5,342 bases of DNA from assembly GCA_009785875.1 (NCBI GenBank), contig WQUF01000197.1:1-5342 (forward strand). Reading direction: 5' to 3'. Each line of letters starts with the position of its first letter. The first letter of the stretch is position 1. Below are positions 1 through 5,342 of this stretch, piece after piece. Made by a program: the position numbers and the translations under genes. The notes beneath the pieces were generated by a model. That model was not told the origin of the DNA, did not search any database, and worked only from the letters and a program-made list of their open reading frames with translations. This DNA comes from Oscillospiraceae bacterium (GTDB taxonomy: Bacteria > Bacillota > Clostridia > Clostridiales > Clostridiaceae).

Positions 1-570
1 AAAAAATTCCTGCGCAATTGGATAAAGAGTTCTAATATAAAGAATGGAGAAATAAAAACTTCTAATTCTTATTTAATTTATACAGATTTAATAACGAATA
101 TTGATGAAGAAATTGAATTGAAAGTGCATTTAGAAAAGTATAGAAATGATTTGGAAAAGAGAAGGGAATGCAAAAATGGAATAAGAAGATGGTTTCATCT
201 ACAATGGGGTAGGGATGAAAAGCTTTTTTTAAATGAAAAATTGGTGTTTCCTTTTAAAAATAATTATAATGATTTCGCTTACGATAAGGGGAACTTTTTT
301 AGTGCCGATGTGTATGGGCTTATTTTAAGAGAGAGCTCTATTTATACTTATGAGGAGTTAAAATTTTTATTGAATTCCAAGGTATATGACTTTTATTTTA
401 AATGCTTTGGCAAAAAGCTTGGAAAAGATCTGTATGAATATTATCCTTATTCTGTTATGGAGATGAAAATACCAGATAAACCTTTAAAATCTATCCATGA
501 GATAAATGATTATTTTAATTTTGATGATGATGAAATCAAATATATAGAGAAAAGATACTCGAGGCTTTGA
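1..570 (+). CDS. C-terminal part of a TaqI/Eco57I-like DNA adenine methyltransferase (5' end outside window)
   Basis: The frame is open from base 1 to the TGA at 568-570, giving 189 codons with no start of their own, so this is the 3' end of a longer gene. The residues match the target-recognition (TaqI-like C-terminal specificity) domain of class I N6-adenine methyltransferases, found in type IIG restriction-modification enzymes. Visible hallmarks, numbered from the first codon, are KKFLRNWIKSSNI at 1-13, HLEKYRNDLEKRRE at 43-56 followed by a tryptophan-rich stretch (W64, W69), KLVFPF at 80-85, FAYDKGNFF at 92-100, LLNSKVYDFYF at 123-133 and YEYYPYSVMEMKIP at 145-158. This domain reads the DNA target. 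The SAM-binding and NPPY catalytic motifs, and any nuclease domain, would lie upstream and are not visible. The TTG at 118 lies inside the domain and is not a credible start. G+C is about 29% by hand count over 121-480. It is convergent with the phosphotransferase gene. The domain call is fairly sure; the type of system is not. Confidence 0.85.
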   Translation, partial: KKFLRNWIKSSNIKNGEIKTSNSYLIYTDLITNIDEEIELKVHLEKYRNDLEKRRECKNGIRRWFHLQWGRDEKLFLNEKLVFPFKNNYNDFAYDKGNFFSADVYGLILRESSIYTYEELKFLLNSKVYDFYFKCFGKKLGKDLYEYYPYSVMEMKIPDKPLKSIHEINDYFNFDDDEIKYIEKRYSRL

Positions 571-578
571 GTATCTTT
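551..578. terminator. Probable bidirectional terminator hairpin between convergent genes
   Basis: AAAGATACTC at 551-560 is perfectly complementary to GAGTATCTTT at 569-578, a 10-bp stem with an 8-nt loop. On the plus strand the stem is followed by ATTTATTA, and the right arm itself ends in TTT. On the minus strand it is followed by TCTCTATATA after a terminal CTTT. The stem covers the last codons and the TGA of the methyltransferase, and starts 12 nt past the stop of the minus-strand phosphotransferase, so one hairpin can serve both genes. The stem is AT-rich and both U-tracts are interrupted, so its strength as an intrinsic terminator is uncertain. Confidence 0.7.
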
Positions 579-590
579 ATTTATTATGGA

Positions 591-2921
591 TTAAATTTTA
601 GTTACAATCCCCAAGCTCCCATTTACCATAACTCTATCCCCAGTCTTTAGAAGAGTGGTACCATTTCCACATCCAACTACTGCAGGAATTCCAAGTTCTC
701 TTGCTACAATGGCTGCATGAGATAGTGGAGCTCCTATATCTGTGACGATAGCACTCGCCTTTGGAAACATCGGAGTCCAGCCAATATTCGTTAAAGAAGT
801 CACGAGTATTTCGCCTTTTTTAAAATCATTTGCCTCTTCAAAATTGTGAAGCACGTGAACAACTCCAGTGACATTTCCAGGTGCTCCTGCAAGACCTTTA
901 ATGATGTTGTCATCGCTATAAGAAGGTTCAGCATTTATATCAAAATAATCCTGTCGCCTATCTTTAGAGTTTATCCATTCATCAGGATTAAATCTACCCC
1001 TTATAAATTGAGGGAATATAGGGTATTTTTGATACCTTTCAAAATTTTCTTTTCTCTTTGAAATGTTTTTAAGAAAGCTTGTATCTCCCTTTAACAATTT
1101 AGATATTTCAAAGCCGTATACCATAAATATATCATCATTTATATTGCACACTTTTCCAATTTTAAGGAGCAATTGTCTCATAGCTCTAAACACTTTTATA
1201 AATTCATTTCTCAAGGATTCTCTCGTGTTTGCGTCATTTGAAATAGTTTCAAGTTTTTTATTGAGCCATTTTTCTTTATTTGGGTATTTATTTATAAATT
1301 CTCTCTTAGTCTTCTCAAATACTTCTTTTTGATTTTTTAAAAGAGCTTGAGGAACTAAGGCAGATTCTTTAAACTCTTTAATTTGATTTTCGATGTAATT
1401 TGGATCGTCTCCAGGATATTCATAGTAAACTTCAAATTCGTGGGGGCTTCTGTGTCCATATTTTTCTGAATATTCTTCCTTTGTCATTTTACCATTTATC
1501 ACATCTTCTATGCACAAAAGTGGCTTCATGCTTGAAAGAGACCCAGAGGAACCACTAAAGTTTGAGCATAATAAATTCCCTTTTTCTTCTCCTACCATAG
1601 AAACGAGCTTTTTTCTAAACCCGATAAGTGTTGCGCTACCGGCTCCACCAAACCAAATATACCAAAGTTTTGATAGATAAGGGCGAAGGTTTTTATCCCA
1701 TAATTCTAAAAGTTCATCCTTAGAGTCAGCATTATCGATAGATTTTAATATTTCTTTATACCAGGTTGATGTATGCTCTAAATAATAAGCTTTATTTTTT
1801 TTAGAATCCTGCATGCGCTTTATGCTCTGTTTTGACCGTGAAATCATTTCCTTTAAAAGAGGGAAAAATTTAAAAGGATAAATCGGAACTTTGATATTTT
1901 TAGGAACAAATCCAAAGGCATCGCTCATTAAATTTTCTGTGTTTTTGATATTGTATCCAAATTTCCCTAGTGCTGAATATATAACGCTTATATTAGTGTA
2001 ACATCTACCGCATATATTGCCGAACATAAAATATCCAGGAACCTTTTGGCATTCAAGATCCATCTCGTGTAAAATGCTGAAAGTAAATGGACTCATCACA
2101 TCAGGAACTGCCTCACTCACATTATTACTCGTCCATAGAGCATCGGTGTCTAAACTTTGATTTACTTCGTAAGTATCGTAGTTTATTGTCTGAAGAGTGG
2201 TAATAGGTCTCGCTTGTAAAATATATAAATTCTCATCGTAAACAGCCCATTCTATATCCTCCATAGAATTAAAGATATTCTCTATTTTTAAGACTGTTTT
2301 ATACATCGCCTTTGAAAATGGTGCAAAGCTTTTTTCTCCAACATATTTTCCATTTAATCTGGATATTTTAAATTCGTAAGCATTGTAATCTCCAGAAACA
2401 AGTTGCTCTCCTGTTCCATATACAAAATTGCCCACTATATTTAAATGACTTCCTGTAATAGGATCGCAGGAAAAGGTAACGCCAGACATTGCAGCTTTTA
2501 TCAAAATTTGTACCACGACAGCGATTTTGTGATCATCTTCTAATCCATGTGCTTTGCTATATTCTGCCACTCTAATCGATTTTGTAGAACTTGCAACTTT
2601 TTTTACAGCATCGATTACATCTTTTTTATCTACATCTAAGATCGTCTCAAATTCTCCTGCAAAAGAAGTGGTAGCAGTATCTTCGCTTAACGCTGATGAC
2701 CTGACAGCGAGTTTTACATCAGGTAATTTCGATAATTTATCTTCTATAGATTTTATCGCATCTGCTTTTAATTTATTATCATTAAAAGCAGTGGATAAGA
2801 TCACAAATCCATCAGGAACATTTATTCCAAGTTTCTTCATCTTGCAAAGAGAGGCACCTTTTCCTCCTGCATATTTTAAAATTTCCTCGTTTGTTTCATC
2901 AAAAAGGTAAACAAAATCCAT
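591..2921 (-). CDS. PEP-synthase-like phosphotransferase with rifampicin-phosphotransferase (RPH) architecture
   Basis: A complete 776-aa cytosolic protein. The N-terminal ATP-grasp domain (PPDK_N type, about residues 1-245) shows GGKGASL at 19-25 (K21), VRSSALSED at 73-81 (R74), GTGEQLVSG at 169-177 and DIEW...QARPITTL at 222-243. A long helical middle region (about 250-670) includes KYGHRSPHEFEV at 487-498. The C-terminal phosphohistidine domain (about 675-776) carries GAPLSHAAIVARELGIPAVV, with H735 the expected phosphate carrier. In this family ATP phosphorylates the His, which swings to the second active site. The PEP/pyruvate-binding barrel that follows the His domain in PEP synthase and PPDK is absent; the order matches rifampicin phosphotransferase (about 870 aa). 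The protein is shorter, partly because only about 33 residues separate GFV and VRSS. All catalytic motifs are intact, so it is probably active, but the acceptor is unknown and annotation as PEP synthase would be misleading. It lies 31 nt downstream of the 189-aa gene, probably in the same operon. Confidence 0.9.
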   Translation of the reverse strand: MDFVYLFDETNEEILKYAGGKGASLCKMKKLGINVPDGFVILSTAFNDNKLKADAIKSIEDKLSKLPDVKLAVRSSALSEDTATTSFAGEFETILDVDKKDVIDAVKKVASSTKSIRVAEYSKAHGLEDDHKIAVVVQILIKAAMSGVTFSCDPITGSHLNIVGNFVYGTGEQLVSGDYNAYEFKISRLNGKYVGEKSFAPFSKAMYKTVLKIENIFNSMEDIEWAVYDENLYILQARPITTLQTINYDTYEVNQSLDTDALWTSNNVSEAVPDVMSPFTFSILHEMDLECQKVPGYFMFGNICGRCYTNISVIYSALGKFGYNIKNTENLMSDAFGFVPKNIKVPIYPFKFFPLLKEMISRSKQSIKRMQDSKKNKAYYLEHTSTWYKEILKSIDNADSKDELLELWDKNLRPYLSKLWYIWFGGAGSATLIGFRKKLVSMVGEEKGNLLCSNFSGSSGSLSSMKPLLCIEDVINGKMTKEEYSEKYGHRSPHEFEVYYEYPGDDPNYIENQIKEFKESALVPQALLKNQKEVFEKTKREFINKYPNKEKWLNKKLETISNDANTRESLRNEFIKVFRAMRQLLLKIGKVCNINDDIFMVYGFEISKLLKGDTSFLKNISKRKENFERYQKYPIFPQFIRGRFNPDEWINSKDRRQDYFDINAEPSYSDDNIIKGLAGAPGNVTGVVHVLHNFEEANDFKKGEILVTSLTNIGWTPMFPKASAIVTDIGAPLSHAAIVARELGIPAVVGCGNGTTLLKTGDRVMVNGSLGIVTKI

Positions 2922-2928
2922 TTTCTCA

Positions 2929-2934
2929 CTCCTT
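2929..2934 (-). promoter_or_regulatory. Strong ribosome binding site of the phosphotransferase gene
   Basis: AAGGAG on the minus strand lies 7 nt before the ATG at 2919-2921. This confirms the start, which also gives a natural N-terminus for the ATP-grasp domain. It lies in the 31-nt gap after the 189-aa gene. I see no convincing separate promoter in that gap, so the gene is probably co-transcribed with its upstream neighbours but translated independently. Confidence 0.85.
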
Positions 2935-2952
2935 ATAATTATCTCTTTCCTC

Positions 2953-3522
2953 TTAAGAAAACTCTTCTCTATATTTAAACAGCATTTCTGAATAACGAGA
3001 ATCGAAATGAACAGAAATTATATCTTCATAATATACAACAGTCGGTTCCTTTTTCCATCTACCCAATGGATCTATTTCAAATATATTCATATCATTATCT
3101 TGTGTAGATTCAATTTTCCCAATTATAAGCCCATCGTATTTAGGATCATCTTTAAATTTTTCTGAAATATTTATCAAGTTTACTTTAGTTGAAATATATC
3201 TAAGGAAAGTTTTCCAATTATTTACTGCGATATTTTCATATGAATTTTTTATTGCAATATTTTCACCTATCAATATTTTATCATGATATTTTTCTATTTC
3301 TCCATGGCATACTTTAACTATGTCTTTCATTCTTATTACCATATAACCATCCTGTTCAAAATCATATAAATATTTTAAAGCTAACAATTTTGTGCTCATA
3401 GCTATAGGTATTCCATATAATTCGTTTTTATCGATGTTTTTTTTTCTAGTTATGGTTAAATTGCTGTTACTTTTCATGCAATGTTCAATTATATTTTTTA
3501 TATCATGTTTATTAATCATCAT
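2953..3522 (-). CDS. Unrecognised 189-aa protein with two similar beta-rich halves
   Basis: I do not recognise a named family. There is no signal peptide, membrane segment or catalytic motif, and the protein is probably soluble and cytosolic. Two segments look alike. Residues 34-73 have a glycine near the start (YGIP), an FEQDGY turn, then MVIRMKDIVKV. Residues 130-174 have DGLIIGKI, a FEIDPLGRW turn, then TVVYYEDIISVHFDSRY. Each reads as strand, turn, strand ending in a [K/E]DI..V motif, which suggests a duplicated small beta-barrel (SH3 or Sm-like); that is inference from pattern only. The ATG overlaps the lepA 3' end by 11 nt; a second in-frame ATG follows immediately (3517-3519). No Shine-Dalgarno sequence precedes either, so translation is probably coupled to lepA. 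G+C is about 26% over 3001-3480, below lepA, which may point to later arrival. That it is a real gene is likely from length, packing and amino-acid pattern. Confidence 0.8.
   Translation of the reverse strand: MMINKHDIKNIIEHCMKSNSNLTITRKKNIDKNELYGIPIAMSTKLLALKYLYDFEQDGYMVIRMKDIVKVCHGEIEKYHDKILIGENIAIKNSYENIAVNNWKTFLRYISTKVNLINISEKFKDDPKYDGLIIGKIESTQDNDMNIFEIDPLGRWKKEPTVVYYEDIISVHFDSRYSEMLFKYREEFS
3512..3522 (-). other. 11-nt overlap of the lepA stop with the start of the next gene
   Basis: On the minus strand the bases ATGATGATTAA carry both the last lepA codons with its TAA (3512-3514) and the ATG-ATG start of the 189-aa gene in another frame. The nearest purine-rich motif, AGGAAG at 3544-3549, is 21 nt from the first ATG, too far for normal initiation. 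Termination-reinitiation by ribosomes finishing lepA is the likeliest way this start is used. Confidence 0.65.
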
Positions 3523-5320
3523 TTTTCAAAACAGCCATAAACGCTTCCTGTGGAAGTTCAACGCTTCCAAATTGTCTCATCTTCTTCTTGCCTTCTTTTT
3601 GTTTTTCAAGAAGCTTCTTCTTTCTAGATATATCTCCACCATAGCATTTTGCGAGGACATCTTTTCTCATAGCTTTAACTGTCTCCCTTGCAATTATCTT
3701 ACCTCCAATGGCAGCTTGTATGGGGATTTCAAACATATGCCTTGGAATTATATCCTTTAATTTTTCTGCGATACCTCTTCCCTTTACATAGCTTTTCTCT
3801 TCAGGGACTATCATGGAAAGAGCATCGATGATATCTCCATTTAAAAGTATATCCAATTTTATCAGTTTAGATTCTGAATACCCTTTAAGTTCATAGTCTA
3901 AAGATGCATATCCTTTAGTCCTGGATTTTAAGTTATCAAAATAATCGTAGATGATCTCATTTAATGGAATATCGTATTTTAATATTACCCTGGTCTCTTC
4001 GATATATTGCATATCTTTAAATATTCCACGCCTGTTTTGGGATAAATCCATAATCGCTCCAACATACTCCGAAGGCGTTATTATAGAAGCTTCAACGATT
4101 GGCTCTTCACACTTAGTTATTAGTGTTGGATCGGGAAAATTCGTAGGGTTAGTTATTTCCAGGATTGTACCATCATTTTTATATATCTTGTAAATAACTG
4201 AAGGAGCTGTGGATATAAGCTCTAAATTAAACTCCCTATCTAATCTTTCCATTACTATTTCCATATGCAATAGACCTAAAAACCCGCATCTAAACCCAAA
4301 ACCTAAAGCTTGAGACGTTTCTGGTTCATATAAAAGCGCAGCATCGTTTAATTGAAGTTTTTCCAGGGCATCTTTTAAATTTCCATAATCAGCACCATCA
4401 ACTGTATAAATTCCAGAAAAAACCATAGGTATAGCAGGTCTATAACCTGGAAGAGCGGTCTCTGTAGGATTTTGTGCTGACGTTATAGTATCACCAACTC
4501 TGGCATCTTTTATATTCTTTATTGAAGCTGTGATGTATCCAACTTCTCCAGTATATAGAGCATCTTTAGGAGTAAAGCCAGGGGAAAAAACTCCAAGCTC
4601 TGTGGCTTCATACACCTTTCCAGAGTTCATGAATTTTATCCTGTCTCCTTGTTTAACTTCTCCATCAACTAATCTTACATAGCATACAACGCCTTTGTAT
4701 GTATCGTAATAAGAATCAAATACCAATGCTTTAAGAGGTGCATTCTCATTTCCATTTGGTGGTGGAATATGATCGACTATGCATTCAAGCACATCTTTAA
4801 TATTTTCTCCGGTTTTTGCTGAAATTAGAGGAGCAAAACTCGCATCTAATCCTATTATATCTTCGATTTCCCTGATTGCTTCTTCTGGCCTTGCGCTGGG
4901 TAGATCTATTTTATTTATCACAGGGACAACTTCAAGGTTATTATCTGTAGCTAAGTAGCAGTTAGCTAAGGTTTGAGCCTGTATCCCCTGAGTTGCATCA
5001 ACAACTAAAAGAGCACCTTCGCAGGCTGCAAGGCTCCTTGAGACTTCGTAATTAAAATCTACATGTCCAGGGGTATCTATTAAATTTAATATATATTCTT
5101 CCCCATTATCTCGCTTATAAATAAGCCTAACAGCTTGAGCTTTTATGGTAATGCCTCTTTCTCTTTCAAGATCCATATTATCTAAAATTTGATCTTCCAT
5201 ATCCCTTTTTGAAAGCGTACCAGTGGATTCAATGAGCCTATCTGCTAATGTCGATTTACCGTGATCTATGTGAGCTACTATAGAAAAATTTCTAATAAAG
5301 CTTTGATGTGATTTGGACAT
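3512..5320 (-). CDS. lepA: Elongation factor 4 (LepA), ribosome-associated GTPase
   Basis: A complete 602-aa protein, the normal length for the family (about 600). LepA/EF4 is a translational GTPase that binds the ribosome, has been linked to back-translocation and to initiation or ribosome assembly, and can associate with the membrane. GTPase motifs are all present: G1 AHIDHGKST at 16-24, G2 RGITI at 55-59, G3 DTPGH at 82-86 (H86 the catalytic histidine), G4 NKID at 136-139 and G5 SAK at 167-169. Domain II (about 195-283), domain III with FGFRCGFLGLLHMEI at 341-355, domain V and the LepA-specific C-terminal domain follow. The family signature CYGGDISRKKKLLEKQKEGK lies at 559-578, then KKMRQFGSVELPQEAF at 579-593. 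LepA lacks the EF-G domain IV, as expected. No missing residue or frameshift is seen. The gene is the first visible member of a minus-strand unit; its promoter lies beyond the right edge. The usual downstream neighbour hemW is absent. Confidence 0.98.
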   Translation of the reverse strand: MSKSHQSFIRNFSIVAHIDHGKSTLADRLIESTGTLSKRDMEDQILDNMDLERERGITIKAQAVRLIYKRDNGEEYILNLIDTPGHVDFNYEVSRSLAACEGALLVVDATQGIQAQTLANCYLATDNNLEVVPVINKIDLPSARPEEAIREIEDIIGLDASFAPLISAKTGENIKDVLECIVDHIPPPNGNENAPLKALVFDSYYDTYKGVVCYVRLVDGEVKQGDRIKFMNSGKVYEATELGVFSPGFTPKDALYTGEVGYITASIKNIKDARVGDTITSAQNPTETALPGYRPAIPMVFSGIYTVDGADYGNLKDALEKLQLNDAALLYEPETSQALGFGFRCGFLGLLHMEIVMERLDREFNLELISTAPSVIYKIYKNDGTILEITNPTNFPDPTLITKCEEPIVEASIITPSEYVGAIMDLSQNRRGIFKDMQYIEETRVILKYDIPLNEIIYDYFDNLKSRTKGYASLDYELKGYSESKLIKLDILLNGDIIDALSMIVPEEKSYVKGRGIAEKLKDIIPRHMFEIPIQAAIGGKIIARETVKAMRKDVLAKCYGGDISRKKKLLEKQKEGKKKMRQFGSVELPQEAFMAVLKNDD

Positions 5321-5338
5321 AAGGATTCCTTAACCTCC
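5321..5338 (-). promoter_or_regulatory. lepA leader with two possible Shine-Dalgarno sequences
   Basis: Before the lepA ATG (5318-5320) the minus strand has AAGGA at 5327-5331 with a 6-nt spacer and a stronger GGAGG at 5334-5338 with a 13-nt spacer. The near copy has normal spacing and probably sets this start; the far one is too distant for ordinary use. The near copy lies within the 11-base palindrome AAGGAATCCTT (5321-5331), which could form a small 4-bp hairpin over the site. The start is also supported by the standard LepA N-terminus. Confidence 0.6.
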
Positions 5339-5342
5339 AATT

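Noticed and set aside
118..570. A separate 150-aa gene starting at the TTG at 118
   Set aside because: The reading frame is open back to base 1, and the residues encoded by 1-117 belong to the same recognition domain. There is no ribosome binding site before the TTG.
846..1332. Two plus-strand open frames (846-1061 and 1063-1332) opposite the phosphotransferase gene
   Set aside because: They lie antisense to a well-supported gene, encode low-complexity hydrophobic or serine-rich peptides with no recognisable domain, and lack ribosome binding sites.
2554..2910. Plus-strand open frame of 118 aa
   Set aside because: It is antisense to the conserved ATP-grasp domain, and its Ser/Phe/Leu-rich composition is what the complement of such a gene gives.
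2935..3000. Possible minus-strand promoter before the phosphotransferase gene (GATAAT and TATAGA-like -10 boxes)
   Set aside because: No acceptable -35 hexamer at 16-18 nt was found, and such AT-rich hexamers are expected by chance in DNA of this composition.
3392..3760. Plus-strand open frame of 122 aa with a hydrophobic N-terminal half resembling a membrane protein
   Set aside because: The hydrophobic run is the complement of Lys/Asn/Ile-rich codons in the 189-aa gene and in the lysine-rich LepA C-terminus. It spans two real genes on the other strand.
3951..4193. Plus-strand open frame of 80 aa
   Set aside because: It lies entirely inside lepA on the opposite strand, with no domain and no initiation signal.
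1..5342. A single functional system linking the methyltransferase, the phosphotransferase and the 189-aa protein
   Set aside because: The methyltransferase is convergent with the others and separated from them by a terminator-like hairpin. Nothing in the sequences indicates that the proteins act together.

Overview
The window looks like chromosomal DNA from a low-GC Gram-positive bacterium, most likely Bacillota of the class Clostridia. The evidence is AT-rich codon use, strong AAGGAG-type ribosome binding sites, the Firmicutes flavour of the LepA protein, and tight co-directional gene packing. I cannot fix the genus from the sequence alone. There are three complete genes and one partial gene. 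There is no RNA gene, CRISPR array, insertion sequence or obvious prophage.

Layout. Positions 1-570 (+) hold the C-terminal end of a DNA adenine methyltransferase of the TaqI/Eco57I kind, probably the tail of a restriction-modification enzyme; its catalytic part lies upstream of the window. A perfect 10-bp hairpin overlaps its stop codon and probably terminates transcription from both sides. The other three genes are on the minus strand and are read from the right edge leftwards. They are lepA (elongation factor 4, complete, 602 aa), a small unrecognised gene of 189 aa whose start overlaps the lepA stop by 11 nt, and, 31 nt further on, a 776-aa PEP-synthase-like phosphotransferase. The spacing suggests one transcription unit, lepA - unknown - phosphotransferase, ending at the shared hairpin, where it meets the methyltransferase gene tail to tail.

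How the genes relate. LepA is a universal translation GTPase and says nothing specific about its neighbours. In many Bacillota lepA is followed by hemW and the hrcA-grpE-dnaK genes; here it is not, so the downstream pair looks like a local insertion or rearrangement. The 189-aa gene is clearly more AT-rich (about 26% G+C by hand count over 3001-3480) than sampled parts of lepA (about 41%), which fits that idea. The 776-aa protein has the ATP-grasp - middle - phosphohistidine order of rifampicin phosphotransferase and lacks the PEP-binding barrel of true PEP synthase and PPDK. It therefore probably phosphorylates an unidentified small molecule. I see no convincing evidence that these genes form a new defence or signalling system together. 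The least explained parts are the 189-aa protein with its apparent internal duplication and the substrate of the phosphotransferase.
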